A stretch of 64,000 nt of DNA from Lucinisca nassula (GCA_963580285.1 OY757010.1:146678675-146742674); one strand, 5' to 3'. Positions 20,746 to 32,229 are shown, numbered from the stretch's first letter. Numbers and translations: made by a program. Notes: generated by a model not told the origin, from the sequence alone.

Positions 20746-21088
20746 TAATTGTATAGCATATCCTCTTTACAACACGTTTTTATAACACAGTTTTGGATAT
20801 AACACTTTGTAACCCCCAAAACCTAGCCAGTTACACAGCAAAAATGACAATAAATGTTATTTTAGATCAATTTGATGAACACTATGTTGCTATTTTGTTT
20901 GGATGTAGAACTGCTTAATTAAGACGGTTAATGCTCAGATCCCGAAAAGGGTGTTATAAAGAGGTGGTGTTTCCTAATGGCGGAAGATATAATATAGTAT
21001 GAAAACAGAACTAAGCAGTGGTTTCAATGCCCTCTTCTACTTGTTGTCTAAAATGAAATCCTCGCCTGCAAATCCCTTGAGTGTGAGT

Positions 21089-21790
21089 ATTATGTGAATG
21101 AATTGAACTGTTAAACTGAGTGGGTGGGGTAAACCTGGGGCTAACTTTATGGTAAAAAAAGTCATAACAAACCATAAATGTACTTGGGAATAGTGTAAAT
21201 GTATTTTAGAATAGTATCTTAGTTAAAATAAAACAACAGATAAATAAAAACTGTTTTAAATTTTGAAACATCAGCATTGCCTTTATGTACCACCTATGAA
21301 ACTAGACAAACGATTGAATGTCTTTTATTTCACCGGTTTTCAAGTCAAACCTAATATGTTGATCAATATTCTAGCACAAATCGTCTTTCTATACCAGTAA
21401 AAAAAATAAAATAAGTTTGTATAAGATGATTTGTGGCAATATTATGTGAATGAATTTTACTGGTAAACTGAGTGGGTGGGGTAATCCTGCGGCTAATGAT
21501 TGTAAAAAGTCAAAACCAACCATAAATGTATTTTAGAATAGTGTTAAATGTATTTTAGAATAGTGTCTTAGTTAAAATAAAACAATAGATATGTAAAAAC
21601 TGTTTAAATTTTGAAACATCAGAATTGCTTTTATGTACCACCTATGAAACTAGATACAAAAACAATAAAATATCTTTTTTTTTTCGCCGGTTTTCAAGTC
21701 AAACCTAAAAAGTTGATCTATATTTTAGCACAAATCTTCTTTCTACACCAGAAAAATAAATTAAAATAAGTTTGGAAGATGATTTGTGGT
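21089..21790 (+). repeat. Tandem duplication, about 352-bp unit
   Basis: 21089-21440 and 21441-21790 share TATTATGTGAATGAATT, GTTAAAATAAAACAA-AGATA, GAAACATCAG-ATTGC and TCACCGGTTTTCAAGTCAAA. Two copies in direct orientation with small indels. Confidence 0.85.
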
Positions 21791-22065
21791 GTTTATATTC
21801 ATATTTTACGAAAAACTGGAATGTACAGCTATGGCGGCCATCTTGGACGCCATCTTGGATTTCTCAGCTCGCCATCATTTATGCCAATTTATGCCGGCAG
21901 TTTCAGATACTACGGATGCTGACGAACATTTTGGTATATGACATGTTTTGTTATTCGGGGGGGGGGGGGGGGGGGGGGAGGGAGGGGTTACTACCAGAAA
22001 TAGTGGACTTTTTGGCCCATTGTCACCCTACCATATAGGAAATGGCGAATTTCATAGGGTTATAA

Positions 22066-22272
22066 CATCACGTGAACAAGTCCGTGATATAAACACCCAC
22101 TAAACCCAACTTTATATAGAGAAAACTGGGGTTTACGGAGGTAAACATTATTTTCCTTATTTCTGCTCCAACACATAGGTTGTGGGTACTCGTTAGAACC
22201 GCCTCAATGAGGTGGTTCTAACGATAACCCACAACCTATGTTTGGAGTATAAATAAGAAAAATATCCCAAAC
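22066..22272. mobile_element. MITE-P copy, right end missing
   Basis: CATCACGTGAACAAGTCCGT start; hairpin 22176-22240. Confidence 0.82.
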
Positions 22273-22648
22273 CAGTGCTTCAGCTGAAGTGCACGACCCG
22301 CCGGATGCTTTGAGCTTTTTTGGTGTTACCATATATGGGTATGGCGGCCATTTTGGTCATGTGACCTGGACCTAAAACGGTTCCCCCAATAAATGCGCCT
22401 TATTGTAAGGAGCAAAAATATATCTTATACTTAAGTACTGTATTCTGAATCGTTTGCAGGATAAAATGCATTCTCACTTTTCCAATACAAAAGCATACGT
22501 GTCAAAGTTTGACCTAGGCACAAAGAAGGTCAAGGTCAACCCAGGGTCACCATTTTAGCAATTTATGATGGGCCTACGTCCAAGATGCTATTTATCAAGT
22601 TTCGTGGAAATCTTCCCAGTGGTTCTGGAGAAGACTATTTATGAAGGG

Positions 22649-23290
22649 TTTTTACCATATATGGCTTGGCGGCCATTTTGGTCATGTGACCTGGACCCCA
22701 TGAGCAAATTTGGTTTCTCCAGTCCCATAGAGGCTTCATATGAAATTTGACTTCAGTCGGCCCAACGGTTCCGAGGAGAAGCAGTTAGAAAATTTTCACA
22801 TTTTTCGCCTCGGCGAGGATATACTAAATGGAATGTAATATTTCGCAAGTTCATTGGTTAGATCTCATTGATATCTATCAGTATGCCAAGAATTGTTTAA
22901 ATATTCCAAGCGGTTAAGTCACTATCACCAATTTTCACAAACAGGTTACGGACGGACAGACAGACAGACCATATATGGCTTGGCGGCCATTTTGGTCATG
23001 TGACCTGGACCCCATGAGCAAATTTTGGTTCCCCCCATCCCATAGAGGCTCCATATGAAATTTGACTTCAATCGTCCCAACGGTTCCCGAGGAGAAGCTG
23101 TTCGAAAATTTTCACTTTTTTCGCCTCGGCGAGGCTATTCTAAATGGAATGTAATATTTCGCAACTCCATTGGTTAGATCTCATTGATATCTATCAGTAT
23201 GCCAAAAATTGTTTAAATATTCCAAGCGGTTAAGTCACTATCACCAATTTTCACAAACGGGTTACGGACGGACAGACAGACTGACAGACT
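22649..23290 (+). repeat. Tandem duplication, about 318-bp unit, ending in a GACAGA tract
   Basis: ACCATATATGGCTTGGCGGC to GGTTACGGACGGACAGAC occurs at 22649-22968 and again from 22969. The unit contains CCCAACGGTTCC, GAGGAGAAG and TTTTCGCCTCGGCGAGG. A related, earlier fragment sits at 22331-22640. The tract after the second copy is (GACAGA)n/(GAATGAC)n to about 23320. Confidence 0.85.
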
Positions 23291-23721
23291 GACAGAATGA
23301 CCGAATGACAGAATGACACGGTGATTTTAGGGCACTCGCAGAAATCAACCGACTTCATGCGGTCGCTTTTTCTGCGGGTCGTGCAATTTTCATCAGATAT
23401 CATGAGGTTTGAAAAATGCAATATATCACACGGATGTGTTATCGTAACGATTATTTCTTGCACACCAGACAAGGAAATCCGTGATTTTACCCTGGGATAG
23501 AAATTTATGTTCTGACCCTGGTGTTCCGACCCCAAATCGAATATAATCGCGTGTTTGATAAATGCACTGGTTGATTACAACCTCATGCGCGGCGTCGTCA
23601 TGCGTGACGTCACTAAACATTCCTGTTGTGTCATCACAAAATGGCGGACGTCGGTAACCGAAGTGACAGCAGCATTAAAAATTCGCAATAGAAATGGAAG
23701 GTATGCAAGAAAAAGAATCCA

Positions 23722-23852
23722 ATATGGGTGTGAGGGGTGGATAGAAAAATCCGTCCCTCGGGATCACTGTCCGGCATCACTCGGCAAGCCTCGTGATGCC
23801 GGACAGTGTCCCTCGGGACGGACTTTTCAATCCACCCCTCACACCCATATAA
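23722..23852. repeat. Near-perfect 60-bp-arm hairpin
   Basis: CCAATATGGGTGTGAGGGG to TGTCCGGCATCAC is mirrored by GTGATGCCGGACAGTG to CCCCTCACACCCATATAAG with loop around TCGGCAAGCC. A foldback element; open frames across it are artefacts. Confidence 0.85.
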
Positions 23853-23887
23853 GATTCTTATATTCTTACCCCAGCTCTAAACCTATA

Positions 23888-24151
23888 CCCGTGTGATATA
23901 GTACATTTTTTCATATCTCAAAAATCGGTACTTTTCCGATGAAAATATGTGATATTTTTGTTAGTTTTACTTCAAACATAGGTAGTGGGTGCTCGTTAGA
24001 ACCGCCTCATTGAGGCGGTTCTAACGAGTACCCACAACCTATGTCCTGGAGCAGAAATAATAAAAATAGTCTATACCCCGTAAACCCCTGTTTTCTCTGT
24101 ATAAAGTGGGGTGTAAGGGGGTTATCATTTCACGGACTTGTTCACGTAATG
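23888..24151. mobile_element. MITE-P copy
   Basis: Left end diverged (CCGTGTGATATAGTACATTT); hairpin 23980-24043; end CGGACTTGTTCACGTAATG. Confidence 0.82.
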
Positions 24152-24664
24152 AGACTCACATTATTGTTCTGAGATATGTTCTAAACCATATGTTACTCAT
24201 TACTTGTTAGACACGCCTCGATGAGGCAGTTGCAGGAACCGCATTCCATGTTTTAGGAAGAAGCAGGATATTATCTTTCATTAATTTCATCCGAAAATTA
24301 CTGTGCTTACAACCATTAATATTTTAACGTCACACCGCTATTGCCAGTAAACTGTCAATAACCACTACGTTAATAATATTTAACCCCCAAAAATGGCTAA
24401 GTTAAGAAGTAGAAAAGAAAAAAATAAAAAAAAAAAAAAAAAAAAAAAAACAGACAAAAATTACACTGACGATAATGCCAATATCATATGCACATTTACA
24501 GACCATGACAAAACTGCCTGCAAAAGTTTCAAACTGATTGGTATAAAACTGCATGAAGAGTTAAGCACACAAAGTACCCATCATCAACTTTCAAATGCCC
24601 AAGTCGCAAAAGGACAACACGGGGAATAACTCCGCAAGACGAAACCCGATTAAAGCAGGATTAA

Positions 24665-24666
24665 AA

Positions 24667-24709
<43 letters not shown>

Positions 24710-24712
24710 ATA
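24665..24712. repeat. (AAAT)n microsatellite
   Basis: About 12 units of AAAT. Confidence 0.95.
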
Positions 24713-25161
24713 TGTACGGGTCCACTTATTTTTCATGCCGATGCTATATATAATAGTAGACGATTCTGGCTAGCTCTAACCGTTTGGTAACCACTACATA
24801 TTTAAACCGTAAAAATTGCTTAATTTAATCAAAAGTCGAAAAAATGACAAAAATTAAATGTATGATAATGCAAAAATCCCATGCACATCTACAAACATGC
24901 CTGAAAAGTTTCAAATTGAGCGGTATAAAACTGTGTAAAGAGTTGCGCACACAAAATACCCACTGTATCAAGTCAAATGCCCGAGCCAAAAAGGGGGAAA
25001 AAGGAGAGTGACTCCATAAGGAGAACCCCGACAGAAAAAGGAACCAAATACGTTTTTTTTTTTTTTTTTTTTTCAGGCAGATGCTATATAAGTAATTTCA
25101 TGATTCTAGCTCTTAACATTTGATACCCACTATACTGCACTTTTATAGAATTTAAACCCAA

Positions 25162-25483
25162 CATCATGTGAACAAGCCTGTGAAATGAGCACCCCCTAAA
25201 CCCCACTTTATATAGAGAAAACTGGGGTTAACTGGGATATACGTTATTTTTCTTTTTTCTGCTTCAAGACATAGGTTGTGGGTACTCGTTAGAACCGCCT
25301 CCTTGAGGCAGTTCTAACGAGCACCCACAACGTTAGAACCGCCTCAAAGGCACCAACAACATTTGTTAACCTATGTTAACAGTAGAAGTAAGAAAACTAC
25401 TATAAATTTTCATCAGAAAAGTAGCCATTTTGAAGATGGATGTGAAAAAACGCACTGTGTCGCATGGGGGTGTTATCGTAATG
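25162..25483. mobile_element. MITE-P copy with a doubled palindrome arm
   Basis: CATCATGTGAACAAGCCTGT start; hairpin 25270-25330, followed by an extra CGTTAGAACCGCCTC segment (25331-25346); end GGTGTTATCGTAATG. Confidence 0.85.
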
Positions 25484-26499
25484 ATATTGGCTAAGTTCAA
25501 AAGACGAAAAATTAAATTGACGATAATGCCAAAGTCGCATGCACATCTACAGACCATAACAACAATTCTGAGAAATTGATCGGCATAAAACTGTATGAGG
25601 AGTTGCGCACACAAGTACCCACAATTTGTCGTCAAATTCCCAAGCCGAAAAAGGCAGATAACTCAGCAAAGAGAACCCCAACGGAAAAAAAGATATATAC
25701 GGGTCGGCTTATTTTTCATCCTGATGCTATAAAAATGTAGGATTCTAACTCTAACCATTCCTGACCGCATGCAAGCGTAACAAAAAGGACAGACGGACAG
25801 AAGGAATGACTATAGTTAAGTGGCAAACTGTCCAATTTTTGGCCCCCTAAATATTGGTTTATACGTCGGAAGGATGGACATACAGGCCCACACCAATATG
25901 CCCCTTCAACTTCTGCGAAGTTTGGGGGTGGCGTGAGGGTGGGTGGGGGGGGGGGCTACATGACAAAGAACATCAGTCTTCACAACTGCGGTACTCTTTG
26001 GGACCCACACGCCTGTACGACGTACTAGGACGAGATTGGGTCAGAAGATTTATTGCCAATGACGTTACATAATGTGGTTCATTTATACTGAAGCGGAAGC
26101 AATTTGTTACAAGTTTATGAATCGTTTTTTTTTTTCTTTTTGGTTGTGAAATATTGTTGCTAGGTCATCTACGAACATATTTTGTAATTACTGTGGTTTG
26201 GTGTGCATTTAACTGCGACCACATATTGTACAGTTTCTAGGCAAACCGTTTGAAAACCTTGCGGGCTTAAGCGACTTCCGATTTCACCATAGGTGGGCAA
26301 AAAAAACAAAAAAAAAAAAAAAAAAAAAAAAACAACAACAAAAAAAAAAACAACGACAGAACACCGCGGAAAAACACACACACACATTTGTAATAAATCC
26401 GTTGCAGCACTTCGTTCCCTAAAGTGGCAGGAACGAGATTGGAGCCCGCAGAGGTGAACAGATTCGTGTTTAAAATGAATCGGGACGCTGTTCAAAATA

Positions 26500-26818
26500 T
26501 TCATTTGTTGTTTTTTTTTGGAGTTTAACGGCCCAATCAAGACTATTTTATGTCATTTTTGAGCCGGTCAGTTTACCTTTCCACACTTTCCTGGGCAAGC
26601 TTATACGTAAACGGCTAACCAGTAAAGTGCACATTCTCTCGCCAGAAACTGACAACTGCCCTTCTTGAATCAGCGAAAGGGAGGGAATGACTGTAGAAAA
26701 GATTTCATGATCAAACTCCGAGAAAGAATGTTGCCGACACCGGCAGGTATCGAACCCGCGTTCCTCTGGTGACCAGTCCGACTGAGCGCATCCGACTGAG
26801 CTACCGATGCCGGCTGTT
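26500..26818 (-). mobile_element. SINE-B copy, full length
   Basis: B box GGTATCGAACCCGCG (inverse), ATCCGACTGAGCTACCGATG (A box, inverse), body GCGAAAGGGAGGGAATGAC, tail GAGTTTAACGGCCCAATCAA. Confidence 0.85.
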
Positions 26819-27006
26819 TAAAATTTAAAATATTTATCTCCCTTATTGATAGCGATGACCTTTCTTGCATGACTTCCGTCCGCTTTCCTGTAGAAAAAGG
26901 GCCTACCGACATTACACTATATAGAGTTCGTGCATGCTTACGATCATGACAAAGTTCTGTTCTGTTCTATTTATTTACTCGCAATGGATCAGTTGAGGCC
27001 TGTGTT

Positions 27007-27310
27007 TTGTTTGTTTGATTTGAGGTTTAACGTCCCCGTCAACACTGTAAAGGTCATTTTGGAGACGTTGCTTCCAATTTTGTGGGACTTTTACCCGACA
27101 CTGAAATGGAATGACATCTCAAGCCCTGTCGCCCAATGAAACCAATAGGGTTTATTAGCATGGACGGTCCGCCTCGCACCGCGATTCCTGGACAGGCTTA
27201 GATCCTCTAAGCGGTTTACCAGTACTAGTGTGCGGGCCAGATTCAGCTCTGCGTGGAAGCATCATGCAGCCCATATATTTCTTGAAGCCCCTATGAGCGG
27301 GGGCGGGAGT
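27007..27310 (-). mobile_element. SINE-A copy with target duplication
   Basis: GAGGCCTGTGT flanks both ends (about 26995 and 27313). Full length. Confidence 0.88.
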
Positions 27311-27439
27311 GGAGGCCTGTGTCTGAAATCTAACATGATAGAGAAGATAACCTTTAATGAAGAATTCTTTGGTTACGAATGATGTCTTACGGACATGTAA
27401 CTTTGAAGTCCTTTATGTTAAAAAGTTGGTTGAGTAAAG

Positions 27440-27692
27440 TTTCCCGTAAACCCCACTTTATAAGGAAAAAACTGGGGTCAATAGGGGTATACGCTATTTC
27501 TCCCATTTCTGCCTCAAGACACGGGCCGTGGGCATTCGTTTGAACTGCCTAGATGAGTCGATTCTAACGAACACCCACAACCCTATAGCTCCGACCAGAA
27601 ATAAGAAAAATATCACAAATGTTCATCGAAAATAAGCGTGTTCTGGCGATATGATAGATGCCATTTTAACAAACGGGTATGTCACTCTAAGG
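27440..27692. mobile_element. MITE-P copy, diverged
   Basis: AAACCCCACTTTATAAGG, then the hairpin 27521-27585 with several mismatches (CATTCGTTTGAACTGCC / GTCGATTCTAACGAA). Confidence 0.7.
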
Positions 27693-27961
27693 GGTTGGGG
27701 TGGGGCTCTGATAAAGTACAAGAGAAAGCCAGTTAATGTTGCCCTTGTCAGAATGTCGATGGCATTCATTTCCGTTAACACATGAGTGACACAATGCTCA
27801 TGTTTCAGTTAACCGTTTATGAATTAATTTCAGTTGTTTGTCTTCTAGTTTGCGGTGCATGTCAGCAGTATTTTGTTGGTTGCGAGCATGTCTTCAAATC
27901 ATGAATAAATTTCTCCTGGTTCATATATCACGTTGTCAATAATAACACGTTAGTAATTTTC

Positions 27962-28215
27962 TCATTACTAAAACACGCCTATCAAAATATATTGAAAATA
28001 ATTAAAAAATTCTAATATTTTTTTTTCATTTTTCCGCTCAAAACATAGATTGTGGTATTCGTTAGAACCGCCTCGGCGAGGCGGAGGCGCTTCTAACGTG
28101 TACTCGCCGTCTATGGCTTTGAGCAGAAATAAGAAAATCATGTTTACTTCTTTTCTGTAAACCACTTTTTCCCTGTATAAAAATAGAGAGTTAAAGGAGG
28201 CCAAGTTTTTGTGAT
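27962..28215. mobile_element. MITE-P copy
   Basis: CATTACTAAAACACGCCTAT start; hairpin 28048-28112 with a small internal duplication (GAGGCGGAGGCG); end AAGTTTTTGTGATG. Confidence 0.8.
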
Positions 28216-28267
28216 GTTGGAAGCTAGACTGAAAATTGTGTGGAGTACAAGTGTTACTGGGTCAAAC

Positions 28268-28312
28268 CACATATGTACTTAGTTTCGGCGAATTAGGCCT
28301 CTTTAGTGACTT
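28268..28312 (-). pseudogene. Decayed hammerhead ribozyme
   Basis: On the minus strand GTCACTAAAGAGGCCTAATT and CGCCGAAACTA resemble the copy at 12783, but the core CTGATGAG has become CTAAAGAG and the 3' arm of stem I no longer pairs. The catalytic core is broken, so this is a relic at best. Confidence 0.4.
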
Positions 28313-28341
28313 GAAACTGGTTATTGAAGTGTGATGCATAT

Positions 28342-28592
28342 GTAAACCCTATCTTCTATAGAGAAGACTATTTACATATTCTGATACAATTGTATACATT
28401 ATTTTGCTTATTTCTGTCAAAAACATAGAGTTTAGGTACTCGTTAGAAACTCCTGGTTCAGGTGTTTCTAAGGAGCACCCATAATCTAAATTTGGCCCAA
28501 AAATAACAAATTCATCAAACATTTCCCCCCAGAAAAATGCCAATTTAAGGCCGTAACTGAAAGCATTGTATCGCACAGTAATCATTACGTGA
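28342..28592. mobile_element. MITE-P copy, very diverged
   Basis: Hairpin 28427-28492 has CTCGTTAGAAACTCCTGG / CAGGTGTTTCTAAGGAG; ends at AATCATTACGTGACTAATG. Confidence 0.6.
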
Positions 28593-28634
28593 CTAATGAC
28601 CCCCCCCCCCCCCTCCACCACCACACACACATAC

Positions 28635-28868
28635 ACTAACTAAACCCCACTTTATAGAGAAATCCAAGGTTTACGTGGGTATACATTATTTTTCTTAATT
28701 CTGCTCCAAGACATAGTTTGTGGGTACTCGTTAGAACCGCCTCTATGAGGCGGTTCTAACGAGCATCCACAATTTATGTTTGCAGTACAAATAAGAAAAA
28801 TATCGCGGATTTTCAACAGAAAAGTAGCCATTTTGGAGATGTGAAACATGTACTATGTTATCGCAATA
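28635..28868. mobile_element. MITE-P copy
   Basis: ACTAAACCCCACTTTATAGA, hairpin 28713-28777, right arm AAAAGTAGCCATTTTGGAGA; end degenerate (ATGTTATCGCAATAG). Confidence 0.8.
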
Positions 28869-29159
28869 GTAACATTATTTGAGCGGCATGTTTCACGTAC
28901 CTTTTGAGGTCAGCAAGACTATTTTTCCATTGAAATGCATATGACATCAATCATTGTAATTAATTGATCATTAAAACATGAACAGAATAAAGTCATCAAT
29001 ATCCCTTGTGTCATAACAGGGCTATTAAAAATATCTGATATTATCCCATTGTATACTAGTGAACTCTTCCATTGCTATATGTTGGACTAGTCTAGGTGTC
29101 ATATAAGGGGTGTCAGGCCTATTTTTTCGCTTTTTATTCTATTTTTGAAGGAAAATTAG

Positions 29160-29232
29160 CAAATAGTGCACGCCCTGATCAGACGCCGCATTCTGCTGCG
29201 TCTGATCTGGGCATGTACTGTTTGCCAAGGTA
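29160..29232. repeat. Hairpin family S copy
   Basis: CACGCCCTGATCAGACGC / GCGTCTGATCTGGGCATGT, loop CGCATTCTGCT. Confidence 0.75.
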
Positions 29233-29347
29233 TCCCTTTTCGGGTTTTCGATATACAACGGGTTAAGGTTCAATTATTTACATCTGCCATGTATTTCAGA
29301 TGACAAACTGTTGATATGAACTTAGCATTCCTTTTCTGATCCATGTA

Positions 29348-29500
29348 CGGTGAAATTCCGCTATTTAGACAACTTAAAAGTAAATTCTGCTTTAAGAAGC
29401 TAATTAAGTAGGCTGTAGTCATTATCTCTGTGTTTTCTGCATGCTGTGTCCTCTGGTCAGATACAACCTTTGGGACTGTTCAAACGTGGTCTTAAAGGCG
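29348..29500 (+). mobile_element. MITE-R copy
   Basis: GTGAAATTCCGCTATTTAGA start, TCTCTGTGTTTTCTGCATGC, GGGACTGTTCAAACGTGGTC; right end lost. Confidence 0.7.
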
Positions 29501-29657
29501 AAAGCTGCTCACATTTTCTTTTCAGCAAAGATCTAATATATACATGTATTTGCCATATTGAATGATCACAGTTTTAACGACATGTTAACTAACGACAACG
29601 TTAGCTTTGAACAACTGGTCCCTGATGTTTGTACACTGTGAATGGCCAGATACTGAC

Positions 29658-29740
29658 CGTTGAACTGTCCACCCACAAGCCATTTGTATGAGTATCCATA
29701 ATCATAGAAATGTTCATAAATAGGACATTTAAACGTCGCT
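29658..29740 (-). other. Orphan candidate exon, immunoglobulin-like strand pair
   Basis: Seen: an 83-bp open stretch bounded by a good acceptor (TTTCTGTCCAG|AG) and donor (AACG|GTCAGT). The frame reads ATFKCPIYEHFYDYGYSYKW and then LVGGQFN. A Cys in TFKCP followed about 15 residues later by a YKW tryptophan is the B/C strand pattern of Ig domains such as those of contactin or neuroglian. Its phase (needs 2 bases before it, leaves 1) cannot sit between exons 1 and 2 of the oxidase without a partner exon, and I find none nearby. It could be a stranded exon of a nested or copied gene, or chance. Confidence 0.3.
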
Positions 29741-29871
29741 CTGGACAGAAATTTCATGATAAATAGATAATTATATGATACTGAATACATTAATCGATAT
29801 TAATCGGCATTTCTTTCAGAGTTCGATTGGTTTTGTTTTTCGGAAACAAAAAAGCTAGGCCTTCCCAGCCA

Positions 29872-30097
29872 GACATTTTACCCGACATTGAGATGAAATG
29901 ACTTCTCAAGCACTGCCGTCCAGTGAAACCAATAGGGTTAATAAGCATGGACGGTCCGGTTCGCACCGCTTTGCCTGGGCAGGCTTAGATCCTCTAAGCG
30001 GTTTACCAGTTCTCGTGTGCGGGTCGGTTTCAGCTATGCGTGGAAGCATCATGCAGTCCATCTATTTCTTCAAGCCCCGATGGGCGGGGGCTTTTTC
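29872..30097 (-). mobile_element. SINE-A copy, tail missing
   Basis: From TTTTACCCGACATTGAGATG to CAAGCCCCGATGGGCGGGGG. The conserved tail with GTTTAACGTCC is absent. Confidence 0.8.
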
Positions 30098-30236
30098 AAT
30101 AATGGAGTCAGTGGCCTTAAATGGCCTGTGTGTGACTGTACAACGAAATATTTGTGTTTGGAGTAACTGGACAAACGTTCCTTGGGACAGATGAAGACGT
30201 TCGAATCACCCATGGTGAACGAAAAATCGACGTTAG

Positions 30237-30360
30237 AGTTCAGAGTCTTAGCTGTACGCAGTATGCATAATTTCTCTGTCTTAGCTGGTACCCAGCCCTA
30301 GCTTCATAAGTGCGAAGCGGGCGGCTCATTTATGTGTAACAGTAATCTCCTGTCATAAGG
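30237..30360 (+). repeat. 124-bp direct repeat, copy 1
   Basis: Matches 33862-33985 (AGAGTCTTAGCTGTAC, TGGTACCCA, GTGCGAAGCGGGCGGCTCAT). It lies 185 bp left of the LTR element, while the other copy touches the element's right end. Confidence 0.75.
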
Positions 30361-30547
30361 CAGTGTAGTTTTCCTTTGACTCTACCCCCTAAGTTCTTTT
30401 GAAATGCGGCTCTTGGGCGCAATTTATTTCTTCTCACCACTGTCCATTGAAATTGAATGTGGGGATGATTTAAACCGTGCCAAGCAAACCGAAATCTTCA
30501 AACATGCGCGCCCAGCGAAAAATCGGATCAGCCTGCGTTTCACAGAG

Positions 30548-31227
30548 TATTATGCTGAGAATTTCAGCATAAAGGAAATAAAACGATAAAGTTGCTGTAT
30601 TTTATTTTGTTTCTTGTGGTAATCCACAAATAATTAAGTAACGTTCCTCAATATAACAAATATGAAATAATGTTCTAAACTTCACACTGGCAATCCAAGT
30701 TTAAACTAGAGTTCAATAATTTAACATAGGGAATCCTAATAGCTTTCTCGAGGGTTTACCGCTCGCCCTCCAACCTAAAATCTAACTGCCCTTTTTCTCA
30801 TTCTTTCTCCCTTCTTTCATTCTGTAAAACTATATTAACCAATGAGATGACAGTGCTCTAATATAAATATCCAATCAAATTTATCATTACAAAATGTTGA
30901 CAAGGCGCGCCAAAATGCGTCATTAGTGGGCGTTGTCAAAACCAAATTCTCATTGTTTTCGATGCTAAATTCCTTAAAGTATTTAGGCTGCACTTTGGCT
31001 AGTCGTTTTAATCAAACATTACGTCAGTAATGCCTATCCGAAGATTGTGCCGACGGCCATGTGTGTACAAGCACAAAGAAAAACGTCTTAAACTGCGAAC
31101 GTTAAGCTTAAGTCAGCCTGACAAACAAGGTACAAACTATTTATGAATGATTACTAATCTATGACTCTGGACGAAGAATTTTCTGTTGGCGAATGTTCTC
31201 GCGTGCTAAGAAAATTCTAGTCCTAAA

Positions 31228-31262
<35 letters not shown>

Positions 31263-31275
31263 GTTTTTTACTGCA

Positions 31276-31307
<32 letters not shown>

Positions 31308-31348
31308 GTTTTATTATTATTATTATTCGTTATTTTTACGGCATAACA
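30548..31348 (-). repeat. 3' LTR of the gag-only element
   Basis: 801 bp, closely matching the right LTR (a few single-base differences such as ACCTAAAATC/ATCTAAAATC and CTCTAATA/CTCTGATA), so the insertion is young. Contains ATC and ATT trinucleotide runs (31226-31325) that are longer here than in the other copy. Confidence 0.88.
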
Positions 31349-31548
31349 TCATCCCCTCCCCTTAATTATTTCACTCCCGTGAAATGAAACTTGAAGATAT
31401 TTACCGTTAACTTAAGTGTCTTACAGTTTTAGGTTGCTTTCAACTTATAAAAAAAATGCACAAATGTTATAAGCAAAAATAAACAAAATGGGTTATTTCA
31501 CGCTCAGCGCAATGAAACTAATTATACTAAACATTACATGCAAAACAT

Positions 31549-32229
31549 TTACTTAAAAAATTGTCTCTCAAGCATCTCCAACAATTTTACAGTTTCAGTG
31601 TCCACTGCCAAAAATCGGGAGCCTGCCTCGCACACGGCGGAAAAGTGATTCTGCTTTCTGCAGGTAGAACAGTTATTTCCCTGAGCTACACAGTTAACGT
31701 GCCTGTGGAATGTTGTACCACCGCATTTTCTGCACTCAAAGTTCCTGCCTGTGTGAGGTGTTCTTATATTGTCTCTGCTATATATATAGCCTAAAAGTGA
31801 AAAAAGTTCTTTCTTGGCATAATCATATTGTTTCCTTAATGAGGCTGTGTGTTTTGACAAACTGTTTTGAAAGGAAAAAAGAAGGTTTCTCTGATGTGTC
31901 ATTTCCTCTAATTTACAGTGTAAATTTGACGCTACCTGTTTTGATTGTCCTAGTTCCACCTCCAAATTTTTTATAGCGGACTTGAGTTCACAAATGTTTC
32001 TACTGAGTCCAATGTTATCCTTTTCCAAATCAGAGTTCCGTTTTGAATTAAAGTCCCGGTTTTCTTCCATTTTTCCCAGTTTGTATTCGGCAATGTTTCT
32101 TTCCTGCTCCGCAGCTCGGCGTCGTTTCTCCTCCTTTCCTAACAGATTTTCAGCGTCCTTAAGTTTCGTCTGAATGTTTAACTGAACCGAAAGGAGATAA
32201 GTCTTCTCGTCCAAAGCCGATTTACGCAT
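31549..32229 (-). CDS. Gag-like ORF 2 of the LTR element, coiled coil plus zinc knuckles
   Basis: 226 residues. Residues about 10-135 are highly charged heptad-rich sequence (KEEKRRRAAEQERNIAEYKL and similar), a likely coiled coil. Near the C-terminus sit CRKCGGTTFHRHVNC (C-x2-C-x5-H-x4-C) and CSTCRKQNHFSAVC (canonical C-x2-C-x4-H-x4-C). No pol motifs. It lies just downstream of ORF 1; both ORFs carry a knuckle pair, which is unusual. A structural (particle-forming, RNA-binding) role is inferred from the element context. Confidence 0.65.
   Translation of the reverse strand: MRKSALDEKTYLLSVQLNIQTKLKDAENLLGKEEKRRRAAEQERNIAEYKLGKMEENRDFNSKRNSDLEKDNIGLSRNICELKSAIKNLEVELGQSKQVASNLHCKLEEMTHQRNLLFSFQNSLSKHTASLRKQYDYAKKELFSLLGYIYSRDNIRTPHTGRNFECRKCGGTTFHRHVNCVAQGNNCSTCRKQNHFSAVCEAGSRFLAVDTETVKLLEMLERQFFK

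Larger units (their letters stand above)
16549..20990. repeat. 4.4-kb inverted duplication (outer borders)
   Basis: The outer end GCCATTTGAAACACTACCTC (16552) is mirrored by GAGGTGGTGTTTCCTAATGGC (20961-20981), and further text such as GTGTTATA and TTGGATATAACAC recurs in inverse. Inner arms are the two PIN-like pseudogenes. SINE-A copies at 17153, 18916 and 20495 and a SINE-B copy at 17487 interrupt it. The arms have diverged considerably. Confidence 0.6.
24160..26500. other. Intron 1 stretch without gene
   Basis: Three diverged copies of a block with GCACATCTACA-ACCAT and AGTTGCGCACACAA (about 24370-24640, 24770-25020, 25490-25690), broken by poly(A)/poly(T) and a MITE-P copy. No coding sequence recognised. 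Confidence 0.55.

Noticed and set aside
23555..23896. 113-codon plus-strand frame
   Set aside because: Spans the 23722-23852 hairpin; open by chance.
29658..29740. Using the Ig-like exon as an oxidase exon between exons 1 and 2
   Set aside because: Phase does not fit (needs 2 bases, leaves 1, while exon 2 needs 2), and exon 1 to exon 2 is continuous against ceruloplasmin without it.
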